NCBI GenBank assembly: GCA_032622095.1
Contig: CP136062.1
Span: 159,894,875 to 159,958,874 of the forward strand
Direction: 5' to 3'
From: Siphonodentalium dalli
Taxonomy: Eukaryota; Mollusca; Scaphopoda; Gadilida; Siphonodentaliidae
Length of the DNA: 64,000 nucleotides
A program made the position numbers and the translations under genes. Of this stretch, positions 33,801 through 45,800 are shown one piece after another. The first letter of the stretch is position 1; the number at the start of each line of letters is the position of its first letter. The notes beneath the pieces were generated by a model. That model was given only the letters and a program-made list of their open reading frames with translations. It searched no databases and had not been told where the DNA came from.

Positions 33801-36800
33801 GAGAAATTTGAAGAACCTTCGATCTCTGATGAAGAAGATGATGAAGAGAAATATCAGAATGGTATAACATGTTATTGGCTCTGTTTATCCACGGAACAAA
33901 TTTAAATGGCTATTGTTGCAGTTTTTGTCAAAAAATCATCGCAAAATTCACATTCTCCTATTAGAGAAGCAACGATCTACTAACTCTACTAAGTAATTTA
34001 GAATTAAAGGTACTCAATTCGATCAGACGCTCCTAAATTATTAATAACCACTTGATTTTAGAGTTATCCATCTTCATCCACATCATCGCCCGTTTGACCA
34101 CTTGCTTCTGGGCCACAAACAATAGAAATAACAAACTTCAAAAATTGATATCTGATCACTCTGAGCTTTGATGTGTGGGTTCCTCAACTTGAATAAAATA
34201 TTTTTTACCCCCGAAGCCAAAGAAATAGTAATTTAGGAGTGTCTGATCGGATTGAGTACCTTTAATTATTCTCTATACAGATAAAACTGCAAAGTAGATT
34301 CTACTTAGCAGCTTTATCTGTATAGTAGGGAATAATTAAATCTAATTATGCTGGAAATTTCTATGGAATGATGTAATTTCTAATAAAATCTTTATATTTC
34401 AAATTTAAAGCTGAACTGTACGGGTAATTTGGTTGTTTGCTCTTGAAACTTAACTCGTTTAGGAAGAAAAACGGATATATCCGTTTCCCAAAACATTATC
34501 TTCAGGACGGGAAATATATATATCCGTTTCCCCACTTCATGCACTTGTTATCAGCGAATGATTCTTTTATACTTAAATGTTTTGTGGATAGTAACATGTA
34601 TTCAATATAGGCCGATCACTCAGTCAGGCGTCCAGGAAGATGTAACCTATTTTTGGCGTCACGTGGGGGTTGCGTGCCGTGATTAGTGACGTCATTGTTC
34701 CAAAATGGCGGTGCCCAGTAGCCTAGGCCGTAGACAAGTTTTCAGTTGGCAATTACCATGGCATGTGAATCTTGACCCCTTAAGCGGAAGGAACAAGAAG
34801 CAAGGGCAATTTAAATATATTCCTGGATCCTATTTGTTTCAAAATGTCGCATGCAGACATCTCGTATAGCGAAATTACAGCCCCCCAAACGCATAATTTT
34901 CCGAAAAATCGGTTGCCATGTCAACCGGTCGCAACATTGAATAAACGCATAAATTGCTATAAAGTTATATAAAAGTAAGCATTTCTGCAAACAATCACGT
35001 CTTGAGTAATGTTTTTTCAACAGAATCACGTCCCAAACGAGTTAAAGGTACGGATAGCCTTCGTGGTGGGTATAGCTGTTGAAATAGTCACATCCGTTAA
35101 AACTGCCGTAAACAGAAAGATTAATAAAATACAGACAGATATTCTTATACCAATAATAAATATTTTGTAAATTGTTATGTAAACAAAAAGCCAAAAATGT
35201 TACAGAACCTGGCTTTTGTCTACCTAACACAGCATACAAACTTGGCATTAATATACTATTTACTTGATATTTATCATTGGTATATAAGAACAACATTACA
35301 TATGTCTATACTTTAATATTCTTTCTGTTTGCGGCAGTTATAAGGGGTGTGAATATTTTAATTTGTCTTGTATATTATGGATTCATGGTGTAACATGGAA
35401 TGTAAACTCATACAAGGGCATTTCAATCCTATTTAATATATAAGTCTCCACTATTAACTCTTCAACTAAAATAGATAATACTAATTAACATTCAAAAATT
35501 AACATAGATCACCGACCAACAAACTAGGCTCTCTCAGCCTCGCTGGTCCATAAATGAAAATAAAGTAAACATTTTTATTTTAAAGAAATGGGTAACGTTC
35601 TCTGTGGGTAATGCTGTAAAAATATGCAAATTCGTTGAAACCGTGATACTAGTATCTAGTAAGCAGAAAGAATGTTAAAATATAAAAATATTTTATGCAT
35701 ATAGTGAACTATACCAATCATAACTATTGCGTAAATAGCAGGTTATCTTCAAGATCTATGCTGTGTTATGTAACAAAACGCCATTTGCATAACACTGTGC
35801 AGATCTTATTGATAGCATGCTATCTACGTGATATTTATGATTGGTACAAGTCACTATAAAAACAAAATATGTCTACATTTTAATATTCTTTCTGTTTATG
35901 TTGGTGTTAAGTTAAAGACAAGAGGTGCCCCTGATGTGGTATGACATTCACTATGTACATTTTAAAAACTTCAAATTCGTGCGAGATCCATCTGTTTGGT
36001 TGGCGCGAAATATTCTGTCGCAATATTTCGTTAGAAAACCAAACCTCAGTATTCAAAATTTCGAATACAACAATATCGAATCAAATCGAAGCTTCACGAC
36101 GATTTTGAATCAAATCTAATACTCAAAGCTTCGCAGGCCCCCAATAGAATCTGAACAGAAGTGAACAATTAACTATAAACTATGTTAATTTGAGACTATA
36201 GATACTTCCCAGAAGATGAGGCCAAAGCAGAATGATGTCCCCAGAAGGTGAATTTGGTGATGCTAGCCTGCTGAGTGATGTCAGACCCACTATTTGCAGG
36301 CTTGATCTTGAAAAATATTTATTTGTTTCTACTATTTCTCTAACTTTAATAGCAAAGATTGTAGCAGAGGAGCATTTTGGTGGATTCCTCAAGAAAACTG
36401 ATGATGAAACGGCAGAAAGGAAGACGTGGAAGGAGAAGATGGAAGACCTTATATCAAAATCGAAAAAAGAAAAGGTACGTTTTGTTTTGTGATAATATTA
36501 ATAATAGTTTTGTTCAATGCGCTCTAAGACACTCTATACATAGACAGAACACAACGCACATCTTAATCGACAATCGTCAATCGTTTATCAAATGAGTTGC
36601 CGACGGCGCAAGGATATATTTCACGAAAGCGGGGCTTTTGTTAAATGTGACTATGTGCTATCCGCAAAGTTTGATAAAACATTCTTGATTATGATACAAA
36701 TTGTGTCGAATAAATTTGATCCATGACTGTAATGATCATTGATGCTATAACTACCTTTATTGCGATTTAAGTCTTGACAAAAAAACAGTAATTATCTGTG

Positions 36801-39800
36801 CAACACCCAGAATGGATTGTTGACATCAAATACATCATCGTTTTTGGCAATAATGTCAATGTGAAGTATTTCTGGCGTGTATTCCTCTTGTAGTATACAA
36901 AACTATGTATTCAATGGCTTGGATTACGTTGAATGCATATGCCTCGTATCAACAGGTGTGGAATAAAATTTATTACATAGGGCACTATGACACTGTTTGA
37001 GAGAGATTCTAACTAAGGTTTGCGATGTATGAACATAAAGTGACAGTTAAATTATATAAAACGACTTTACAGTCATGTGTGAGTACTGTTTAATTGTTTG
37101 TGTAAGTATCGTATAATGGCTGGTTTGCTGGGCAACACATAATCTTTTCCACGACATTCACCATTTTCATTGATCCACCCTCTAAGGATAAAATTCGATC
37201 TGCAATGTATATGTGTAATGTGTGCACATCAGGGGTTAATCATGCTGACAACATTCATCCACAGCCCGCCGAGTACTCTTATAACGCATGGGTGATACGA
37301 AGCAGTCATCATATTAAGAGCGGCCTTGCTTAATTAACCCTTCCATGACACGAGCTGCACTGGTGAAGCATTAAAGTTCCTGTGCCAGTGCATTCTCTTA
37401 TATAAGAGAATTCACTGGCTTATAAGGTCAATGTAAATATTGTTGTAAGCCAATACATTCTCTTATATATGCGAAGTTTCTTATGGGAGACTTGCATGTA
37501 TAAGAGAATGCATTGCTATAGGTTTTTCGCAAAATTTCAGGAAGCTCTATACATGAAAGATATAAGGGTGACAACTTGGCGCAAGATATGAATAGCATAT
37601 CACTTTACAGTCACACTCCACTTAATTCAAAATCAGGCCACTGTTAGGGAACTCAGCACTCCACCGGTGGGCATTGAACTCATATGGATGTGTTAGCAGT
37701 GAAGACCAGCCGTATACTCTAACCACTGGACTAGCCAGCTCCCCAATGGCTATCGATGTTTGACAGCGAAGACAAGCAAGCCCGAATTTAGTGTGTTTAA
37801 TATTTACCGAATGAGGTCTCCAGAGGGTGAATTTAATGACACATTATCACACATCGTGCTAGCATCATCAAATTCATCCTATGGGGACCTAATTCTGCTT
37901 ATGCCTCATCTTCTGGGAAGTATCTATAGTCTTAAATTAACATTGTTTTAGTTACTTTTTACCTTCCTTTAGTTTCTATGTCTCCTTATTTGCTGAAGGT
38001 AAATTGCATAATCGATGTGACTAATGGGTGAACATCACCAACTGGGGAACTTTAATCTGATCCTAGGTCTCCCATAAATTGTTAAGGCCTAAACAGAATT
38101 AGGTCCCCAAAGAGTGAATTTGGTGATACTAGCCAGATGTGCGGGGTAGCATCAATAAACCACCCTCTGGTGACCTCATTCTCCAAATGTCAGACAGAAT
38201 AAACTCAGACTTGACTGGACTGAGGGGAGGAAATCATTGGAATTAGCTGGTCCATCCAAATGGTTATCTGATTTCTATGGAATTCCTGTTTATTGTGTTC
38301 AAAAATTTGTTCTTTTGTGGATGTTTTCATTTAATGATATTGTTTACCTTTTACAGTATGAGAGACAGGCTGAAAAAGAGAAAGCTGTTGAACTTACTGA
38401 GAAACTAGACGAGGAATGGAAAGACTTGAGATCGTTGATGGGTAAAATTGGGGTACGTATGATCTGAGGTTATCGATGTCAACAGGCAAGAATGATAAGG
38501 CCAAAGAACAATTATCTGTGGTTAGGCTTTCCCAACTGACTCTTTTGTACCCCCCCCCCCCCCCCCCGACATTTCATCGGAAAACTATAGTAATGACTCT
38601 AGTCTGTCTGTCCGTCCGTCTATCCATCCTTCCGGAAATTTGTCTGAGCCTTATTCTGACATTTTCTGGTAATTTTTTTTTAAACTTGGCACATATATCA
38701 ATAGCATGGGAACCTGCGCACATGCAATTTTGAGTTCAGTCGGACTCATCTTGGTGGAGTTATTGCCATTTTTCGACATAGAATCGTACATCCTGGATTT
38801 CGACATAGAATCGTACATCCTGGGACGCATCTTGTGTCCAAACCTATATTCCGTCATTTTCCAGTAATTTTTTTTTAAACTTGGCACAAATGTCAACCAG
38901 TATGGGAACGTGCACACCTGCGATTTTGAGTTCAGTCGGACTTATTTTGGGAGTTATTGTCATTTTTCGACAAAGAAATGTTTTATGTTTTTTATTTTAG
39001 ATATATTGACCCTTTCTCGACACATTGAAGATGTGCAATATATTTACTTTGTATCATATTCGTGTAATTAATTCCTCCTACAGTTTGTAGTATAAGGATC
39101 TGAAACCCATAAATCCTTCAAACCTACCACCTCCTTTGGGGGACATTTTGATCAGCGACCTTTTGCTACCCTAAAGATTTCTCAGTCAAAGCATTTTGTT
39201 TATTTCAGTTTATAAACAGGCAATCAAAATTAATAGCTCAACCTTGGCAGATAAATATTAGACATGAAACGCCATTAGATTATGTCAAAACGAAAAAATG
39301 TATTAAAAATTTACCTTTATTAAGCCTTCCTACTGACTTATTTTCCAGACTAACCCCAACCAGACATTTGATTCATTATGAGGCTATTGATGGGCAACAG
39401 GTTATATCAGGGTGATACATAATATTTTTTATGATAGTAGTGGAAACTGGCAGCCTTAACCCTTTACCCAACAAACCGGCCAAAAACGGCCAAATAAAGC
39501 TGCAACAGCCTAAATTATCTTGGGTCTGTCTCAATAAAACCATACAGATATGGATATCATTGGAACCGGCTCATTGACCACATTGTGATGGTTATAGTTA
39601 TGCCCTGTGCCAATGCATTCTCTTATATATGCGAGTCGACCATAGGTCGCATCGCATATATAAGAGAATGCATTGGCCTACAAAAAATCTTTTTTTACCA
39701 TTTTTTCTTACATTCTTTAACAATTTTATAATTTTTAATGTGTTAAGCCAATGCATTCTCTTATATATGCGAGGCGACCTATGGTCGACTCGCATATATA

Positions 39801-42800
39801 AGAGAATGCATTGGCACAGGGCCGTTCTGTTGGGTAAAGGGTTAACAGTCTTATAAATTACTTTGTGTATTTAAAGGTACTCAATCTGATCCGATGGTCC
39901 CCATATCATCAGATTCCAGCAACAACAACATTTTTTGAAATGCTGCTTCAGTTATCAGAATCGATTAAATTAACAACAGTCAACAATAGTATAAAACAAT
40001 AGTATAAAATTGCCCAAAAACTGTTATTTATCAACATTTTGTTCAACGAAATATTTCCGGTTTGTCAAACATCTGACACAGAAAAGCCACCTGATTTTAG
40101 AGTTATCCATCTTCATCCGCAATTTTGGTCCGAGACAGTCTTCTCGTTGACTTTTTACTAGGGCACTAAAAATTATCGGTGGTGAAAATAATGGATTTTA
40201 AAATATCATATCTGATCACTCTGAGCTTTGATGGGTGGGTTCCTCAAATCGAATCAAACAAGCCTTGAAATAGTGTGCCTGTCATTTGCAGAATGAGGTC
40301 CCCAGAGGGTGAATTTAGTGATGCTACCCCACATAGCGGGCTAGCATCACCAAATTCACCCTCTGGGAACCTCATTCTGCTGAGTTGTAAGCAGAATGAG
40401 GTCCCCAGAGGGTGAATTTGGTGATGCTAGCCCGCTATGCGGGGTAGCATCACTAAATTCACCCTCTGGGGACCTCATTCTGCAAATGACAGACACACTA
40501 TTTCAAGGCTTGTGCATCTTTAATACTTTCCTCTTATTTCAGCATAGGACAGATGATGAGAAAACAGTCACTAAGAATACAGATGATTATGATATAGCTG
40601 TGAGAGAACTCAAGTTCGAGATTAAAGGAAAGGTATGTATCAATAAGTAGAAGATTTCTAGTGTTTTTGAGTGTCGGGATTTTTTTACCCTGTGCCAATG
40701 CATTCTCTTATATATGCGAGTCGACCATAGGTCGCCTCGCATATATAAGAGAATGCATTGGCCTAACAATGTTTTATCATTTTTTTAAAATAAATGTTTC
40801 TTACAATTTTTAGGACATAAAATAAAAAACATCCATTACCCTGCAGGGAGCCGCACACATATATAGAAGCATATAGAAGAGTGTCGTCTGCTAATGTTTG
40901 TCTGGGGCTCTGTATGGGTGAAATTATAAAATTATTAAAGAATACAAGAACAAATTATTAAAATTGTATAAAATTGTTAGGCCAATGCATTCTCTTATAT
41001 ATGCGAGGCGACCTATGGTCGACTCCAGGGCCCAAGCTAGGGATTGAAAACAGGGAGAGATGAAGTCTCCCTCTGCAGATTTTAGGGAGACTTTAACCAA
41101 AACAGGGAGACTTATAAAAAAGATCAATTTTCAAAAATTACTTTATTTATAACATCAATAAATAATACTGATTAGTGCGGAATTAGTTCTCTGATGTAAC
41201 TGGACTACAACACCTTTAACACGGCCGGTCATAACACAGCCACCATCAGAACCAACACCTATGAATTTTAGCTTGTCGATGTCGTGTTTCTTGAGCGTTT
41301 CCAGAATTACATTCACAAGTACGTCGGCTGTCGCAGATCCACTGGTAAGTTCCACGTTCTCAAGAAGGCAAGTCTTAACAACACTGTTGTGGAAGTACTG
41401 AATATATATCAGCAACCGCTTCTGATTTATTCTATCTGTGCTTTCGTCCAGAATGATGCAATAGCTGTCGGCCGATCTCACTTCCGAAAGTTTTTCCTGG
41501 AGAATAACATCAGCGAGCGCGCTTTGGAATTGTTACAGGGAATCATCTGATTTGTAGGTCATGTGTTTTCCTTGAATGGTCTCGACGCCCAAAGAACTAA
41601 CCAAGTCTATGATGTGTGAAAACTCTTCCTTTGGTAGTTCCCTTTTGGCGATGTGATAAGCGGATTTGATATACGTCAGAATTTGTTGTTCGTCTTTGGT
41701 AATTTTCGCAATGATGAGTTTCTGCATTGGCATTTGTTTGGCGAGCTGGCTTTTTGTCACTGCTGTAAGATGGGTGTCCGCTAAAATGAACAATAAGGAC
41801 TAATCAAGGAGTTGTAAAGGCTAGTTTTATTTATTAAGCTTTAAATTAATGAATAGGCATGCCAACGTCGACCGTATAATCCGATTAAAGCCATAAATTG
41901 GATACAATAGAAATTAATGCGTTTAAACAAAGACCTGTAGAACTTACATATACCATATACCCGTCAGGTAATAGCTGCATTGTGTACATGCAATTAATTT
42001 ACGAAGTTAAAACGAAAACACACGTGTTACGCGCGGTATTTTAATAGAGTTTTAATTTCGTGGTAAAATCCGATAAATGTGACAAGTAGGATAGCTGTGT
42101 TACGATAGAAATTTATGTGTTCTTAACACATACCAATAGAGCTTATAATATACCCAATCAGGTTCTTTCAATACCTGCATTGTTACTAAGTGCATGCAAT
42201 GAATTTACGAAGTTAAATCGAAAACGCACGTGTTACGCGCGGTATTTTAATAGATAGAGTTATCTTTCGTAGATATAATTTTAATTTCGAGTTGAACAAA
42301 ATAAAAGAGTTATCCTTCTTCAATAATCGATACCAAACTGGTAACAATTTTGTCAGATTAGATTTGGCATTCATGGTGGATAATCGAAGTGTATACTTAC
42401 ATAAACCGTGTCGAGTGTGATTTGTAGTTTTAGCAGGAACAGCATGCCCTCGAGCGTATGCCGTTTCCAGCTTTGCAGCGCGACACACAGAACAATGCCA
42501 CTTATCATCGTCGTCTTTGACATACCATTCAAAGGCAGTCTGCACGAGTTTTTTACAATGTTTTTTACTTGGCGATTCTGATTTACATTCGGCATCGAAT
42601 TTCCGTTTAGAAGCCGGAGAACTCTTCAACCAAGATGAAAGCGCCATCTCGAATGAGAAACTGTTATGAAATGTCTATCGTGACTCGAGCATATATATGC
42701 GTGTTGGCTTACAACAACAGTTGTGAACAGATGTTGGCGGCTTTTGAAACAGTTGCCGCAAAAGGGTTGTTTTGATAGAAGTGTTAACAAACATTTGCTT

Positions 42801-45800
42801 CGATCCACTCACTACTACCCATGCGGTGACTATCGTTAATTAGAGTTTGTTTGTGACACTCAAGATGTAAAGATGATGCAAAACATGAAAAGTAATCAGC
42901 CGTCATGTCTATCAAAACATGCATGTTTTCTAATATTCACACGAATATAGGCGACTTCAAATAGATCGGGTCGGGATTGAGTGTGAACAATTTCTTTGAT
43001 CGGAAAGGGATATTTCTAAGGAAATATTTCGCCCAATGGTACAGAGAGATAGAACAACATTATGACAGATGTATTTTAATACATTTTATTGCAAGATAAG
43101 CAAAATTTCCATCTGTAAATCCAAGACTAGTTTGGAGGTTTTCAAAATTTAGAAGGCGACTTCGATTTCGCCTCGCGGACATCCGAGGGCGACTTCGCCG
43201 GCCTGAGGGCGAGAATCTCGCCCCCTAGCGTGGGCCCTGGTCGACTCGCATATATAAGAGAATGCATTGGCACAGGGTAAAAAAATATCCATGACATTCT
43301 TTAAATCTGAATTACGACACCGAAAATTATCTCATGAATGACGGAGACAAATGTTTAATATTAGTTCAGTCACAATTGACGTAATTTATGGTATCCATTC
43401 TAAAACACTAGATTTTCTTTTTATGACACATGTTTCCAAAAAAATTCACCATTTACAACAATATATTTTATCCTACCCACCTTAAATCGATGCACCAAAG
43501 TCAACAACTGGTCTGGATCATGCCATGAATGTTTACTCTGACTAATGCCCATAGAGATCATATTCCACTTGTACAAAACCTTTAAACTTTTTGAAGTTTT
43601 GTCAGGGAACCTTATAAAGTCGAAAAAATAATGTGGGGATAATACTTCTTAGTTATTATCTGTTCCTTAATAATAATATACTTCAATGTAGATGAAGGTC
43701 CCAACTCGAAATTTCACGATTTAAGTGACTTTATGAGCGATTTTGATTTGCGTTGCGTTGGAATTTCTCCTAGGTAATTAATTCAATGTTTATTGCGATA
43801 TCGGCTCACATAAGTTACAAAGCATGCAATTTTCAGTTGGAACATTAACCTTCAGGGAAGTACATTATTAAGGAACAGATACTAACTAAGAAATATATTT
43901 ACAAGTAATTTTTTCGACTGTATAAGGTTCCCTGTCAAAACTTCAAAAAGTTCCAAAGTTTTGTACAAGTGGAATATGATCTCTATGGGCGTTAGCCTAA
44001 CACCAGAGTAGAGATTCAAGGCATGATATACAGCTGGTCCAATTACTCTGTCTTACTTCACGGCCCACCGCAGAGAAATATAGTTCCCATATTAATCCAC
44101 TGATTTCCCTGTAAGTATGTCAAATTTAAACACACAATGTGATATATAATATTGAAAGCATTGTTAACTCTACCGATTCTCGAGGTTTTAAAAATATTAC
44201 TGCTGCCCATTTGTACATGTAAGTGAAATTGTCCCTCGTGCACAGGATAGTATTAAAGCGAAAATCTCTATTTCCCCTACTTGAGGCTAACAATATTTAT
44301 CTACTGGTCATTTTGTTTCATATTTTTCTCTTTTCCAGGCGACTGACCGACTCAAAACAGATGAGGAAATAGCGAAAGATGAGAAAGAAAGACTCGATAA
44401 ACTTGAGGTAAGTTTTTTTATCACTTAAAATAATCAACAAACCAGTAGATCCTCAGTGTGTCTTCTAACCAGACAACTTTGGCAATTCTTTCAACAATTG
44501 GAAAAATCATGTCTGACACAATGTTTGTTGCAACTTTCAGACTAAGCACTTAAATTGTTCTGAAAGTTTAGTATGAATTTTTTTATTTTAAGGCAAGAAG
44601 TCTAATATATTTGGTCAAATATTTGGACTAAAATAGCCATTGATCCAGATTGATAAGAAATTTTCCAGTTATTGGGGCATTAAATTTACTAAGAATATCT
44701 CAGACTTGGTTATTTTGGATCTATTTTAAGGGGGAGAGGATGCTGTTGTAAATTATAGTATGAAGAATATTGGAGATACACCATGAGATTTGTTACAACA
44801 ATTTAATCGCACTTTGTTGAACTTCTTTGACACCTCCCACATTAATTCCACGTCCCTGTCTGGTGTATCATTTCAGTTATGTGACTCATTAGAATTAATG
44901 CCATCCTGTCATTTCTATTATTAAATGCTTATTCCTAGAATTATGTTGTTCTCCTGCTATGTGCTATTTACAAATCTGTATGACACACGTGTGTGATACA
45001 CGTCACATATCGTAAATGACGTTTTTCTCAACCACGAAACCTGAACTACAAAATAAAAGCATTATCACACGTGAAAAAACGATCCATGTATGTGCCTGAA
45101 TAAACTTTGTAAGTGTTTTTTTTTAACTCATGGATTCTAGTATGGATGGTGTGTAATAAACACAGAACGACACATATGTTAATGGGTTTGTTGATACAGC
45201 ACTTGTGCCATCGCGGAAGAAGAAAAACACGAGCTGTGCCTCTCTTTCTATCTTTCCACGCTGACACTTATGCCGTACCAACAAACCCATTAACACACTT
45301 GTGCCATCACTTGTGTCGTTCTGTGTATTTCTTATATTATTATTTTATTATGTGTTTTAACAATCTTACTATCAAGCCTCAAAAAACGGTGCTGAACATT
45401 TGCAGCATACATATTTTTTCTTTTTTTGATTTTGATATCAGATTTTCCATCTTCTCCTTCCACGTCTTCCTTTCTGTCGTTACATCATCAGTTTTCTTGA
45501 GGAATCCACCAAAATGTTCCTCTGCTACAATCTTTGCTATTAAAGTTAGAGAAATATTTAAATATTTTTCAAGGTCAAGTCTGCAAATGTGACCCACCAT
45601 ATCAAATCCAGTCGTAAGTCGGGATTTTTCACCCTCTCTTTTACCCTCTCTTTACCCTCTCTTACCCTCTCTTATATATGCGAGTCGACCATAGGTCGCC
45701 TCGCATATATAAGAGAATGCATTGGCCTAACAATTATTTATCATTTTTATACGCCCGTTTGAAAAAACGGCCGTATTATAGTATTGGTCTGTCTGTCTGT

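Larger units (their letters stand above)
33862..36352 (+). other. NOP14 intron 3
   Basis: 2.5 kb. Contains a TTAA MITE (34014-34265), a short hairpin near 34275-34330, two foldbacks of one family (about 35100-35340 and 35664-35900) and the remnant of a family A MITE ending 46 bp before the acceptor. 34330-35040 and 35920-36180 are plain AT-rich sequence. Confidence 0.65.
36475..38356 (+). other. NOP14 intron 4
   Basis: 1.9 kb: plain AT-rich sequence to 37336, then a family B relative (37337-37530), a SINE head in inverse (37640-37742) and a family A MITE (37803-38213). Confidence 0.65.
38453..40542 (+). other. NOP14 intron 5
   Basis: Poly-C run at 38551-38567; units of the GTCTGTCTGTCCG dispersed repeat (about 38598-39000, with a direct repeat of CATAGAATCGTACATCCTGG); TTAA hairpin element 39456-39845; TTAA element 39871-40258; family A MITE 40259-40512. 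39000-39455 is plain. Confidence 0.65.
40674..43277. mobile_element. Hairpin MITE family B, interrupted by a hAT element
   Basis: Left part 40674-41025: TCGGGATTTTTTTACCCTG, hairpin 40694-40767, core with CCCTGCAGG, and half of the second hairpin. The other half resumes at 43240 (GTCGACTCGCATATATAAG) and ends GCACAGGGTAAAAAAAT. Confidence 0.85.
40658..43414. mobile_element. Outer CTAGTGTTTT element, interrupted by 40674-43277
   Basis: Left end CTAGTGTTTTTGAGTG at 40659; right portion from about 43278, with AAAATTATCTCATGAATGAC, ending GTATCCATTCTAAAACACTAG near 43412. The same family as the ends at 22137 and 28358. The family B element splits it. Confidence 0.6.

Noticed and set aside
37640-37742. 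tRNA gene on the minus strand
   Set aside because: Spacing of boxes and lack of pairing arms fit a SINE head, not a functional tRNA.
36186-40512. Family A elements as true introners that created the NOP14 introns
   Set aside because: The donors and acceptors lie outside the elements, the introns contain much other sequence, and several introns lack the element. Only the distance to acceptors is odd.
41155-42647. Domesticated host gene from a hAT transposase
   Set aside because: An in-frame stop, missing C-terminus and intact transposon ends with target duplication show a decaying element.
45379-45600. Independent 73-codon minus-strand gene
   Set aside because: It is the inverse copy of NOP14 exon 4 with intron and MITE sequence on both sides.
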